Shown: positions 1 through 10,786 of the stretch, piece after piece | Position numbering within the stretch: the first letter of the stretch is position 1 | Layout of the letters: the number at the start of each line of letters is the position of its first letter | Assembly: GCA_033297075.1 (NCBI GenBank) | Contig: MU858049.1 | Coordinates: 310,001-374,000 of the forward strand | Direction of reading: 5' to 3' | From: Rhypophila decipiens | Lineage: Eukaryota > Ascomycota > Sordariomycetes > Sordariales > Naviculisporaceae | DNA: 64,000 nt | Notes under the pieces: model-generated | Databases searched by the model: none | The model's input: only the letters and a program-made list of their open reading frames with translations | What the model was told of the DNA's origin: nothing | Position numbers and translations under genes: made by a program

Positions 1-486
1 TCTTTTTTTTCTTTTTTCCTTTTTTTTTTTTACACTTCTCTTATTTTATTATCTATCCCACCGGCAACCTCGATTTTTGTCTCTACTTAATGATATGTAA
101 AAGAACAGTGGATATCGTCGTGCACATTTAGTGATAAAATAAGCATATAAACTTCAGACCAAGCTACCAACCATGTATCAAGCAAAGCTACTCCGTACAG
201 TCCACCAACGCTAAGGATATAATGCCCATGCTATGTATGTAATAAGAAAAAAGAACCAGCTTCCTGAAGCAAAGGATTAATCCCATGCCAATAATGCCAC
301 AAATCCATAGTCCACCAGTCAATAATCCAGACCTCTCGGTCAAAAGAGCCCAGGCCCCTGAACACGCCATACTGAAATGACCAAAAACAAACCACTCCTT
401 TCAGCTACAACAACATACTGCTTTTGCATTTCCTCATCCCGTCAACCACAGAAAAAAGAGTTGATAACGCTCTATACCTCTCACAA
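1..486. other. intergenic, downstream of CDC16
   Basis: No gene seen. It opens with a T-rich run (bases 1-31) and contains one copy of the motif CTACTCCGTACAG near 189-201, which recurs in inverted form elsewhere in the window. It would hold the 3' UTR of the minus-strand CDC16 gene. Confidence 0.6.
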
Positions 487-2793
487 TCACTCATCACTCA
501 TATCCATCCCAGGACCATGCCCGCCACCACCACCACCACCACCAGGATGATTCCCTCCACGTCCATGACGTCCCTGAACAGGCGTACCATAATCAACACC
601 AACAGCAGCAGCAGCAGCAGTCCTCCTGTTTCTCAGACTCCTACCCCCTAGCACCCCAGTCTCTTCCACCGCCCTCGCCGCGCTCCGACTCTGCTGCTGT
701 ATCATCTGTTCCGCAACAACACCAGAAGAAGCTACCCCCTTCCCTTTATCCCTAGCTGTTGTCCCCGTCCTGGTCCCAGCCGCCCGTGTAGTAGATTCTT
801 TTTTATTCCTCCCCTCAACAAGCCGACTCCTAGCCTGAGCCTTCCTCCCCTCCAACTCCATCTCAAACCTTTCCATCCCAAAAGAATCTTCTTCATTCCC
901 CTCATCATCCACCCCCAGATCCTCTCCTCCCGCCCCAAATGGATCCCCAGCCGCAAAACTACTAGCCGCACTCTCAGTCCCATTCCCGCCAGCAGCAATC
1001 CTCATATCCCCCGCCACCCCCACGAGAAAATCAATATCCCCGCCCGCGCTCTCCTCGAGCGCTTTGCCGAGTAACTCGGTAGCGACCGCATCCTGACTAT
1101 TCATCCCCAGCGCCTGGTGCAAGACAACAACAGCCTCGTCCGCCCGCCCCATATCAAGGTAAATAACCCCCTTTGCACAAAAGACAGCAGCATCTTTGCC
1201 GCCCTCCCTAAGCACCGTATCAAACTCCTCCAGCGCTTGGTCGTACATCCTCAACCGTCTATACGCATGTCCCAGATTGATACGCGCGCCCAGCCACGCC
1301 GAGCTCTCGCAATCCGTCTCGCTCGCAATCTTCAAACACGCGCAAAACATTCGTACCGAATCCTCCAGCCGTCCCTGGTGATAATACACAATCCCCATTT
1401 CATTTAACAGCAACGGGTCGGTCCGACAAAGCCCGTACGCAGTCTTGAGAAACTCCTCCGCAGCAGACATGTTATTCATGGCATGGTTCTGCATGCCCAG
1501 AAAAACCTGCGGCAAATGCGTCCCGGTGAAAAGTCTCGCGGCAGTAGAGTACGCAGTAACAGCCTGGTCGTGTTCCCCCTCTGCGGCAAACGTATGCGCG
1601 AACCCGATCCACGCCGCCCCAAAATTAGCGTCCATCATGCTCGCTTTACTAAAATACCGCCTTGCCTCGGCGATTTTGTTGGTGGAAAAGTAGTAGATTG
1701 CCACGGCTAGCCAGGTGGAGGGCTCTTCCGGGTGGGTGTCTGCTAACTCGTGGGCTATCAGGAAGAGCCGGTTGGTTTGTTTTAATTCGTATAGACAGGA
1801 GAGGTGGGTTGGGTAGACGGAAAAGTTGTACTTGTCGTCTTCGAGGATCGAGCTTGTTATTGCTAGCGCATCTTTGAAGCGGCATTGCGTGTGCAGCAGG
1901 TCGGCCCGGGCGAGGAGGATATCTGCATTGTTGGACAGGCCGTAGTGGGTTGAGAGGGATTCTATGGCTGTGTTGAAGGCGGATGGGTTGCGGTATTTGG
2001 AGAGCTGGGTTGTGTAGAGCATCTTGACGTACGAGGCTACTTCTTCCTCTTCGAGGGACGGGTCCGAGTTGTTGCTGTCGGAGGACGGTTTGAGAGAGGA
2101 AAAGTCGATGGATGACATGAAGGTGTCTTCTTCATCGGGCGACATTAAACTGTTTTTCACTAGCTGGCTAAAGGCCTCGTAGCATTGCACGTCGATGCGG
2201 AGGGCGTCTTTGTAGGCTTCTTTGGCCCTGTCAAAGGCGTTTTGTTTCGCGTAGCAGAGGCCCCGGAGGTAGCACATTGCTGCTTCGTAGCGGCGGGTGG
2301 AGCACTCGCTGTCTAGGTCGTTGTCGGAGGGTCCTCCTGCTTTGCGGTCTGCTCCTCGAGAGCCTTTTCCGAGCGTTGGCGCTGGGCGGCCGGATGCGCC
2401 TCGCGCTGTTTTTCGTTTCGCATTGTTGGTGAACAAGTGGGTGGGAGAGTGCTCGCCGAGGAGGGCCAGGGCTTCGTTGAACTGGTTCTGTTTTATCATG
2501 CTGTGCGCGGCGAGGTAGCGACATGACGGATTCGAGCTGATGAGGTCTTGCTTTGTGAGGAGGGCCTGGGCGCGCGTGTAGTTGCCCGCGGCGAAGTGTA
2601 CTTGGGCGAGCCAGAAGGCATCTTTGTCGTCTTCTACAAGTCGCAACATCTTGTGTCAGCGAAGTCGACGTGGAGAAAAGAGGCTGGTGCACTTACTCGT
2701 CATGGCCAGCAGCTTGTCTCCAATAAAGATGGCGGCGTCATATTGCACCTTGTTGAGCGCATCCTGGCGCCAGTCGCGAAGGAATGTTTCCAT
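487..2793 (-). CDS. CDC16: Anaphase-promoting complex subunit CDC16/APC6 (TPR protein)
   Basis: A TPR subunit of the anaphase-promoting complex (APC/C), the ubiquitin ligase that drives mitotic exit. Two exons: 2697-2793 and 487-2633, giving 747 residues. Exon 1 encodes METFLRDWRQDAL..., the usual short helical start of fungal Cdc16 that pairs with CDC26 in known complexes; it ends in GTAAGT and the 63-bp intron ends in TTGTAG, joining to KDDKDAFWLAQVHFAAGNY. A continuous array of TPR repeats fills roughly residues 25-580, including the typical stretches with NEMGIVYYHQG and ARINLGHAYRRLRMYDQALEEF. The last 150 residues are low complexity, with a Gly/His run before the C-terminus MDMSDE. Length and domain order fit the family. 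I chose the upstream ATG because the reading frame open from 2649 lacks the conserved N-terminal helix. The exact start and intron are inferred, but the splice signals are good. Confidence 0.9.
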
Positions 2794-3486
2794 TTTTGAA
2801 TGTGATGGGGGCGCTTTGGATGTCCCCATGTTGTTGCGCCGTGGGAATGTTCAATATGAGAGCCGTTTTTGTCGCCGTCGTAGATTGTTTGTATTTGCTT
2901 TCGTTGGTTGCAAGGGGTTACCGTGATGGATCAAACAAAAAGTTTAGCTGAGGTTGCAGATTGAATAACGGCTGTCGTCCGTTGTCCACCCAGTTCAGAA
3001 TTGGGAAAGAACAAAGAACCAGGAGAACTATAACATCGGTAGGCGTATTTGTGTAGAAAGAGCTTGAAAACACATGCGAATTCAACGCGACATTCATAAA
3101 TGGTGGTTTAGAGGGGTGCTGAGCGCGTTGGGGCGTACTGTTACCGGTGGCGGGGCAGCTGAGGTTTAGTTCTTCAGCCCTACAATACGGGAACGGTACG
3201 GTATTGATACATTCACAAGCAAAAGTGGTACGGATATCCGTACAGAAGAATTCAAGGCATTTACCTAAACGTCCCTGAATATCCGAATAACATTTCTCAA
3301 CAAGATTCTCCTACTAGGCATAGTTAATTACTTGACCATGTATGAATCCCGTTACAAGCAAGCGTTCACCCACGATGCTCAAATAGTTGCTTGCAGTCAG
3401 ATGTGATGTGGTACCTTACTATAGTCTGGAAAACCTCCAAGCGTTCATTCTTCCTGAATGCCGTTTCTCACATGCATCGTGGCAGG
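2794..3486. other. intergenic, CDC16 promoter side
   Basis: No gene seen. It contains a perfect 16-bp palindrome (GTACGGATATCCGTAC, 3228-3243) and a nearby GGTACGGTATTGATAC. It should carry the 5' UTR and promoter of CDC16, then the start of the 5S upstream region. Confidence 0.6.
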
Positions 3487-3493
3487 TATAAAA
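3487..3493 (+). promoter_or_regulatory. TATA box upstream of 5S rRNA
   Basis: TATAAAA lies about 31-25 bases before the first base of the 5S transcript. Filamentous ascomycete 5S genes are known to use an upstream TATA-like element at about this distance together with internal control regions. Confidence 0.6.
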
Positions 3494-3517
3494 CCGGCCC
3501 TCCCCATTCAACCCAGC

Positions 3518-3644
3518 ACATACGACCATAGGCGCCGGATGAGGGAGAAAACTCGGGATCCCGTCCGATCTCCCAAGATAAGCAGGTGACCGCCGGATTA
3601 GTACTCGGTTCGGTGACGACTGGGGAATACTCGGTGTTGTATGT
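3518..3644 (+). rRNA. 5S ribosomal RNA gene (divergent isotype or possible pseudogene)
   Basis: The 5' end ACATACGACCATA and the 3' end GTTGTATGT are the typical fungal 5S termini and pair over 9 bases to form helix I. Inside, GGGATCCCGTCCGATCTCCC is the conserved loop B/helix III/loop C core, followed by ATAAGC (A-box-like) and TTAGTACTCGG...GGTGACGACTGGGGAATAC (C-box region). An oligo-T terminator follows directly. The gene stands alone between protein genes, as dispersed 5S genes do in Pezizomycotina. It is odd in being about 127 nt rather than the usual 118-120: the 5' arm of helix II (about 3531-3546) appears some 9 nt longer than I expect, and it does not pair cleanly with the segment after AAGC. 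This may be a sequence isotype or a decaying copy. Comparison with the other 5S copies of the same genome would settle it. Confidence 0.85.
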
Positions 3645-3656
3645 TTTTGTTTTTTT
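3644..3656 (+). terminator. Pol III oligo-T terminator of 5S rRNA
   Basis: Two T runs (five and seven Ts separated by one G) directly follow the helix I end of the 5S gene, as expected for RNA polymerase III termination. Confidence 0.75.
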
Positions 3657-4122
3657 GCTCTCGACTACATTTTCTCACACCAAGACATCTCATCTCATCG
3701 CACCAGCGAAATCCAATCAAAGTAGCTTATAGACATGGTATCACGTAAAGCTATCCGTACAGGGAAGTATACTATGGTAATCTCGGTTGCTATGTTGTAG
3801 GATTTGGTGTCTGGCTGTTTACATTTATCCTGAGTGGGCCTAGTCAGGGGTAAGACCTCTCTCCCCCGGAAGCACCGTCGGTGTGCAAATAAACTGACTG
3901 AGATGAGACTTGAATTTGACAAAATAAAGAAAAAAAAAACAAGTAGTGATTCAGTTTCAAATAATAATTTTTAAAAGAAAACCTGGCCAGAAGAGTGTGA
4001 TAGGGACAACAAGGTAAAACTGAACATGTGATGTAGTGTGGGATCTCCAGGTGAATAAAAATAAGAAATAAAAAAGAATGAAAGAAAAGAAATATGCCAA
4101 AGCCCCCTTCCAACAAACAAAA
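3657..4122. other. intergenic, 3' side of the membrane-protein gene
   Basis: AT-rich from about 3900, with A runs (3930-3940). No coding signal seen. It would contain the 3' UTR of the minus-strand gene ending at 4123. Confidence 0.55.
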
Positions 4123-7100
4123 TCAACGATGCCGCAAAGGTGTAGCCCTCAAAGGCGAGTGACTGATATAAAACCCATCCTTGTCGTATAACGACCCCGG
4201 ACTCTCGATGCTCCTTCGTCCAACTGTATTTACTGTTCCTGGTGTTTGTCCCTGTGCCATTCCCCCGGGAGGGTGGGTCTTTGTCGGTGTTGTTTGGCTC
4301 TTCTGTCCTTGAGCAGCCTGTCCTTGAGGGTCCTGTGGTGCTGTCCTCCCATGAGACATCTTTCTGAAACCATCACCCCGAGTTGGTACGGTACTCATGC
4401 CCACGCCCACGCCCGAACCTGCACCTACACCTGTGATTTCGAACTCTTTGGCAGGAGATGAAACTGCTTGCTGCTGCTGCTGCTTCCTCTGCTGTTCTTG
4501 CTGGTGTTGTTGCTCAAACGTAACCCTCTGCTGCTGCTGTTCCCGTTCCCGCTGTTGCTGTTGCTGCAACTTCTCCCGCCGGCGAGGTGACTTGATAGGA
4601 ATCTGCAAATTCTGATTGTTCTGCATCGTTGTCTGAGGCTGGAGATTCTGCTGCGAGTTCCTGACATTTAAAGGCTCAATCACAAACGGGTTCCTCTTCT
4701 TCCCTTCAGCTTCTGGGGACATTGCCATGGTGGCCATTTGTTGTGGCATCCGAGGCATCGGGGTAGTGGGTGTCTTTGGCGGGGACTGACCCGGGGAGTA
4801 GGCATACCCCGACATTTCAAAGGCGCCGCCTCCTTTCTGGGGAGACGGGGTCTTAAGTTGTTGTTCGCGGTGTTTAGCCACCGTCAAAGGATGAGGATTC
4901 GTCGTCTGGTTCCATTGCAGCGAGCGGAAATCAGTCGATGAGTTCTGGCGTCTGTGCCCGCTTCTCCTGTTATTGTTGCTGGGGCTGGTACTCCCGGTTT
5001 GATATCGACGTTGCGTGGGTGTACTTGGATTTGACTGTGTCGGCGAGCAAGTCGGAGAACTGGCGGGAATAACCTGGAATGTGAAATTTGCTGCCGAGAC
5101 GGGTGGGAATGTGAACGTGGAGGTAACAGCTGATACTGGTGCTGGTGCGTATTTATTATTGTGATTATCGTGATTTTGGACGCTCAGACTGCGGGGAGTG
5201 GTTTCCTTGCTGCTGGTACCGGCGGTCTTGTCATTTCTGTTGGTGCTGGTTTTCTCCTCAAACCGGTATCTCTCGTGCTGTTCCTCCGAGATGCTGCGAC
5301 CCAGAAGCACACCCGGACTGGGACTCGACCCTGTTAATGTCCCCGCGACTGTCCGTCGCTTCTTCTTGATGGGTGACCCGCTGGATGTCGCAGCCGGGGA
5401 TGTCGTCGCTGACTCGAGGGCTGCGACAAAACTCGGCACCACGACTGATTCTCTCCTGCTACGGGTCCGCAGTGCCGGACTGCCGCTTCTGCTCGCCACG
5501 GTGGTGCTCATGCTCCTAACCTTCTGCGGCGAAGAAGCAGGCGAAGAAGAAGAAGAAGTGGTGGTTGTTGTCGTCCCGCCGAGAGATAAATAAGCCTTTC
5601 TCGCACTGGCAGTGTCGCTGTTCCCACTCTTGCTCTTCCTGTGGCCACCATTCTTCCCTGAAATGGTGGACAACCTCGCAGTCGTGGGCGTGTCTGGCCT
5701 GCTGTCGGAAGCATCGTTGCTAGCCACGCTGGTGGCCATGCTCAGCGCACTATTCATCCGTCTCAGCTCAGCCACGGTCGAGGTGATGGCGCATTCGGCT
5801 GAAGAAGTCATGTCGATATTCTCTTGGTCATTCTCGCTGTCATCTAGTGACAGCACCCGCTTGCCTTCTTTCTTTGCGGCAATGAAACCGGTGAATTTGG
5901 GTAGCTTGGTGTTGTCGGCCGAGTTGCGGCTGCCTTTGAATACAGTCTGGAGGGGGACTGGTGCTGGGACGGGCAGGCTAAGGTGCGAGTTGGCTTGGAA
6001 ACTGGTCTTATTGGCTGACATGGGGAGTATAGCTGGGGGAGGTGCTGAGATTTCCTTGGGGTCTTGTGAGTAGACAGACGACGAGACGCTGGACATGCGA
6101 TGCATCTTGTTTGCAGACGCTCGCGAGCTGGGTCGATGAGTAGGCGATGGTGGCGGGCTGCTGCCTGCAAACTGAATCCCTGCAAACTGCGGTGCTGCCG
6201 GGGGAGGCGGGAGAACAATCGAGTTGAGAAGACTGGTGCTAATCGTTGAAAGGGACCGTGGTCCCAAAGGACCTCTCGCACTGGCAGATGGCGCAACCAA
6301 CACACCCCGTGATGGACTGGGCAGCTCGACAGCCTCCGAGCCAGGAATAGAACCGCCAACACATGTCCTGACAGGAATGGTCTTGGTCTGTCCCAGCTTG
6401 CAACACCCAGAACAGTCGCTCCGGAAGAAAGAATGCGGCTTCTCGCCCCCAGGAGCAGCTGGCAAGGGCGGGAGTCTGCTGGCCTCTGCCAGCAGCGTCG
6501 ACTGGTCAACCGGTGCCCGTAGCAAGCTGCCTCTCAATGACCTCTCGAGGCTCTCCCGCAGAAGATCCTTGCCTTTACCATATGTAGTGAGCGGTCGGGG
6601 AACAGCAGCGGCCAAACCAGGCGACCATTGCATGCTGGAAGAGGAAAATGCATCTGAAGACTCGGAAAGCGTGGCCAAGCTCCCTCTGCCATTCCTCGAG
6701 TTCGCATTGGGACTCGTAAGGGCCGACGAGTGCTTGACGTTCTCCGACACCTCGTCTTCGCTCTGGATCGTCGAGAGAGCCGACGAAACAGAGCTCCGAA
6801 CAGACTGGAACCCAAGCATCGACATTTCCGCCTCTGGCTCTTCTCGGTAGTCCGCCAGCCCAGAATTGGCAAAATCATTAATAGCGGTCAGCTCAATCGA
6901 ACTGGTCGACGAAATCGTCGACGTGTGAGATTCCTGCCGACTGTGACCACCCACAAAATCCACCTTCTTTTGTCCAGAAGAAGCCTTGCTCTCTGACCGT
7001 GATCGATGAATGGTAGTCCCCAATGGTTCAATCACACCATACTGGTGCTCACCACCAAGCAGCGACTCCCGACTAGTCCCATACCACTGCGACCTGCCCA

Positions 7101-8247
7101 GTCCCGGTCCGGTGGTTCTGCTTCGTCTGGGTAGTCTCGCAGAGCTCACATACCCCTCTTGAAGCCTCTTCTCGGTAGACCTCAAGATCTCGGACAAGGT
7201 CGAATCCGTAGACGCCTGCCTGACCCTTGCTCTCGTCGGCGTTCTCGGAAGAGACCTAACAGGACTGGTATTGATGTTTCCGTTCCCGTTCCCAGTAGTC
7301 GTAGTCGGCCTCATAGGCGGCTCGCTGTTAGAGTATTTATGTCCCAACCTCCCACCGCCCCCGTTCGTCGTCGTCGTCGACGTCGGCGGCACAACCATGC
7401 TCATCTGACGATCTCTCCCCGCAACAACAGCAGGTTTAGGCGGCTCCGGCAGCGCCCTCGCCTCCATAACAACCTGCGTATAACTATCCGGCGAAGGCGG
7501 CGGATACGCCCCAGACATGACATCCTTGGCCATGAGCTCCTCCCAATGCTGCTCAAACCCCCCACCACACTGCGATCTTCTCAGCATAGGCAAAGTAGGC
7601 GATCGATGCAACGCATACCCCGAATCCCTCCTCTCCTTTCCCTTCTTTCCCCCCGTATTATTATCTCCAAGACACGTAAGACTCGTAGCAGGTCCATGCA
7701 ACGCATCTTCATCGATCCAGCTCGGATTCCTTCGATGATGCCCCTGCCTTTTCTTCTGCACTCCCCCAGAACCAGAATCCCTCTTCCCACCAACAACAAC
7801 ACCAGAAATAAAACTCAACCTCGACCCCAACCGCCTCAGAATAGGCAGCGCCGGCAGACTCATATGCCTCCTCGCAAGCAACGTGTATCCCGAGTCCCCA
7901 CTCGAAATCGACGACGACGACGAGAACGAGACAACCCTGCTGCTGCTCCTCTCCCAAGCAGCAACAACCTTGGTCAACTTCTTCCTCCCACTCCCCCCCT
8001 CATCCTGGTGATGATGACATTTGCTCCCCGCTGTGCCGTGGATAACCCCTTCCCCCGTAAGATCAGGAAGCGCATGTCGATGGGCCCGTCGTCTTCGGAG
8101 CCAGATAAACAACAAGGCTGCGCCAAAGGTCAATATGACGGTGCCGATCACCGCAACGCTCCAGATGACGTGTATCGAGACGGCTCCTGGTACAGCGCCA
8201 GCAGCCTCGGTAGCTGCACCACCACCCGCCGCCGCCGCTTCACTCAT
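4123..8247 (-). CDS. Large single-pass membrane protein, low complexity, unknown function
   Basis: One uninterrupted frame of 1374 residues. The N-terminus is Ala/Gly-rich, followed by one clear hydrophobic segment (about residues 25-50) and then RRRRAHRH, so by the positive-inside rule the short N-terminus should face the lumen or outside and the remaining ~1320 residues the cytosol. The cytosolic part is almost entirely disordered: Ser/Thr/Pro-rich, with many RxxS-type sites, short repeats such as DSGYTLLARR/DSGYALHRSP, and a Gln-rich coiled-coil-like block near residues 1245-1290. No catalytic domain is visible. It ends ESPGSLYDKDGFYISHSPLRATPLRHR, a tidy terminus that suggests conservation. 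This design resembles fungal plasma-membrane or septal scaffold proteins, but that is only analogy. The ATG at 8247 is the first in frame and precedes the membrane segment suitably. I do not recognise the family. Confidence 0.85.
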   Translation of the reverse strand: MSEAAAAGGGAATEAAGAVPGAVSIHVIWSVAVIGTVILTFGAALLFIWLRRRRAHRHALPDLTGEGVIHGTAGSKCHHHQDEGGSGRKKLTKVVAAWERSSSRVVSFSSSSSISSGDSGYTLLARRHMSLPALPILRRLGSRLSFISGVVVGGKRDSGSGGVQKKRQGHHRRNPSWIDEDALHGPATSLTCLGDNNTGGKKGKERRDSGYALHRSPTLPMLRRSQCGGGFEQHWEELMAKDVMSGAYPPPSPDSYTQVVMEARALPEPPKPAVVAGRDRQMSMVVPPTSTTTTNGGGGRLGHKYSNSEPPMRPTTTTGNGNGNINTSPVRSLPRTPTRARVRQASTDSTLSEILRSTEKRLQEGYVSSARLPRRSRTTGPGLGRSQWYGTSRESLLGGEHQYGVIEPLGTTIHRSRSESKASSGQKKVDFVGGHSRQESHTSTISSTSSIELTAINDFANSGLADYREEPEAEMSMLGFQSVRSSVSSALSTIQSEDEVSENVKHSSALTSPNANSRNGRGSLATLSESSDAFSSSSMQWSPGLAAAVPRPLTTYGKGKDLLRESLERSLRGSLLRAPVDQSTLLAEASRLPPLPAAPGGEKPHSFFRSDCSGCCKLGQTKTIPVRTCVGGSIPGSEAVELPSPSRGVLVAPSASARGPLGPRSLSTISTSLLNSIVLPPPPAAPQFAGIQFAGSSPPPSPTHRPSSRASANKMHRMSSVSSSVYSQDPKEISAPPPAILPMSANKTSFQANSHLSLPVPAPVPLQTVFKGSRNSADNTKLPKFTGFIAAKKEGKRVLSLDDSENDQENIDMTSSAECAITSTVAELRRMNSALSMATSVASNDASDSRPDTPTTARLSTISGKNGGHRKSKSGNSDTASARKAYLSLGGTTTTTTSSSSSPASSPQKVRSMSTTVASRSGSPALRTRSRRESVVVPSFVAALESATTSPAATSSGSPIKKKRRTVAGTLTGSSPSPGVLLGRSISEEQHERYRFEEKTSTNRNDKTAGTSSKETTPRSLSVQNHDNHNNKYAPAPVSAVTSTFTFPPVSAANFTFQVIPASSPTCSPTQSNPSTPTQRRYQTGSTSPSNNNRRSGHRRQNSSTDFRSLQWNQTTNPHPLTVAKHREQQLKTPSPQKGGGAFEMSGYAYSPGQSPPKTPTTPMPRMPQQMATMAMSPEAEGKKRNPFVIEPLNVRNSQQNLQPQTTMQNNQNLQIPIKSPRRREKLQQQQQREREQQQQRVTFEQQHQQEQQRKQQQQQAVSSPAKEFEITGVGAGSGVGVGMSTVPTRGDGFRKMSHGRTAPQDPQGQAAQGQKSQTTPTKTHPPGGMAQGQTPGTVNTVGRRSIESPGSLYDKDGFYISHSPLRATPLRHR

Positions 8248-9209
8248 TTTTTGTTGGTCAGTGGAATCGTTCGTGGTGCTAACCCGTGTTATGCGATAGA
8301 GAGGCTGCTCAGGCAGACAGTTTACTCATTGTTGTAATTAGAAAGGAGCGCAAAGTATCGACAGAGGGTGTTAATTATTCGTCGTCCATCATCATTGTCG
8401 TCACAGCCAAGTCGAGTCGATGATTCACACAAACAGAGAGAAAAGTAAACGCACGCGGTCTAGGTCCTCGTTGTCTTTCTTTGCTTTTTCAGCTACCAAA
8501 ACAATAGGTGCCGTCCCATGGGACTGGAATGACTGCGTTGTGCGGAGCAACTTGGATATTTCAACATTCCAGTCCAGAGACACCACCAGCCCAGCTGCCC
8601 AGCAATGAAATTCGATATAAACAAAGGCGGATTCCGATCCGAACAAGTCTGTTAACCGTCGAATCCAGACTAGAACTCTCGAGAAACCTCAAAAAGCCCA
8701 CCATCAATGGCGAGGCCGCCTCGCAGAAAAGGAAAACTGTCTCATTTCAGCACAGCCTTGGCTCGCCACCCATCAAAACACGTCAAGCAACCTTGGATAT
8801 CACTTTTTAGACCGTCCAGCATATGATGAAATGTGATATGATGCTCTTGATGCTATTGAAGCCTGGGCAGTCAATGCCTAGCGCCCCGAATTTCGGCCCC
8901 TAGAATGCTAATCCCCAGAAACCGAGTGTAGACTAAACCGAAATACCAAACCTCGTCACATGCCCAAGTTTTCCCCGTAATGCCTTCAACTGGACCCCAC
9001 CTCCTCGCTTTCTTAACCCAGCGACGGTATGGTATCAACGTGAATAGAAAATAAAATGAAAGAAAACACACAAAAGAAGAGAAATACCAAAAGATCCATT
9101 CGGATATTGTCAAGGTAAAGAAACAGATAAATCACCATCCAGTAACACCCAGGCTTGAAATACGACGGTAGGCTGCAAGGTTCGAGTGAGGTTTTGATCA
9201 ACAAGCGCA
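8248..9209. other. intergenic between two minus-strand genes
   Basis: No gene seen. It holds the promoter and 5' UTR of the membrane-protein gene (near 8248) and the 3' UTR of the DUF1996 gene (near 9209). Short open frames here lack any recognisable features. Confidence 0.55.
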
Positions 9210-10786
9210 TCAGTGGTGATGACGCCGACCATGGCGGTGCAAGTGACGGCGGGCCTTGGGCGCCATAACCGTCGTGGTCGTTACTGTAACGTACTCCACG
9301 GCTTCCTTGACAACGATCATGTTCACAACGTTGCCATCGGTGATGTATTCTGTGCGAACAACCGAGTACTTTCCGTCATCCACGGGAAGTGAGGTTGGGG
9401 CGGGCGTAGTAGCCGGCTGTGCAAGCGCATTCATCTCCGCCTCCGCCGATGAGGTGCTTGTTGGTGTGCTTGTCGATGAGCTTGGCTCGTGCAACACTTG
9501 ACCGGGAAGATAGGCAGTATCGGTTGGCTTGACACCTGGTGCGTAGGTTACCGTAGGCACCTCAACCGAGGACGTCGCGGGACCAGGGTTCTTCATTGTC
9601 GCAGGTCCTGGTCCATCCTGGATGGGAACACCACCGGGGAGCGTATCGCCCACGAGACCGGCAACAAGTTCATTCGCGAGGACCCGCGGTTGCTGCATTT
9701 GGCAGCTGCGTTCCTCGTCCGGGGACTGGATATCGAAAATTGGGCAATCGGAAATTCTGCCAGAGCTGTTGGTGCACGTGTTAACTGCCTGTTGCAGGAA
9801 ATCAACATCCCAGCCCATCATGAAATCGGCATGGTAACCGAACCCTACAACAGTTAGAAATCCGCCGAAAGGAAGAGGAGTCTGGATAACGTACCGTGAA
9901 CATCTCCGTTGGAGAGCACAAACCTGCCCGGAGTACCCGCAAACGCATTGGTTTGCCAAATCGTCTCGTAGAAGAGACCAGGCAGTCTGGTTTCGAACCC
10001 CTTGGGGCAAAATCCGTCCATCGTCAAATCCGGGTATGCCACGTGGGACTTGTGGTCTGGGCTGTCAACGTCCTTGCCATTCCAGCATGATGGGAACATG
10101 ATTTCGATGCGGATGCCATCGTGGCAGTTGGCATCAAGATACTCCTTGTCCGGCAAATAGTGCCGAAAGAGTGAGCCCTCGGGGTCTTTCTTGTAGTTAA
10201 GACAGTTGAAACCAAGAGCGCGCTGCTCGAGGTCCAGCTGTGAGGTTTGACCCAGGCTCGCCCAAAGGGACTTCTCGGGATCCACTGCCTTCGGGTCGCC
10301 AACAGAGTAGTTACGCCGAAGGCTGTCACCCGCAATCATGCGGAAATCCCGAGGAAATGCCGTAATCTTGCCGTTGGGATCGTTTCTGTCTGGGTTCAAG
10401 AAGTAGTATCTGGACGTTTGTTAGCATCATCGGGATAAGGAGTATCTTCATGGGGACCAGGGAACTCACGCTAGCATACCGCCGGCTTGCTCAACGTACT
10501 GAAACGTGCCATTGGCGTGCTGGAAGTATAGCGCAGGAGCCCAGTATACAGATTTGTCTTGCCGAACAGCACAAGACGTGCAGTCTGCGTTGATCAAGTC
10601 GTCATATGTAGCCTTCATCGAGAAGCCGGATGACCCGTGAATGGCGTGGACGTGCTGGCCAACCTCATCGGGGTTAACAAGAGGGTCGATACGAGCAAGA
10701 CCGACCTGGCCATGACATTCCATTCGCCAAAAGGCGTGAGCACCGCCCAAAGCGGCCAAGACGGCCAGCGCAGTGTTGGTCTTCAT
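9210..10786 (-). CDS. Secreted DUF1996-domain protein
   Basis: Three exons: 10470-10786, 9895-10409 and 9210-9844, with introns of 60 and 50 bp, giving 488 residues. The start MKTNTALAVLAALGGAHA is a typical signal peptide with a cut after AHA, just before FWRMECHGQVG, the usual beginning of mature DUF1996 proteins. Conserved landmarks follow: ARIDPLVNPDEVGQHVHAIHG, a CTSC pair, an ...YWAPALYF segment, a CWNGKD..HVAYP region and, across the second splice, GDVHGFGYHADFMMGWD. After about residue 340 comes a Ser/Thr/Pro-rich linker, a short VTVTTTTV stretch, and a very basic His-rich tail (RRHLHRHGRRHHH) instead of a GPI signal. DUF1996 proteins are secreted fungal proteins of unclear biochemical role; some are linked to cell wall or oxidative stress. 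The earlier ATG at 10945 was not used because it lies before the signal peptide. Confidence 0.88.

Noticed and set aside
7159..8337. 392-codon plus-strand frame
   Set aside because: Opposite-strand shadow of the large membrane-protein gene; Arg/Pro-rich nonsense composition.
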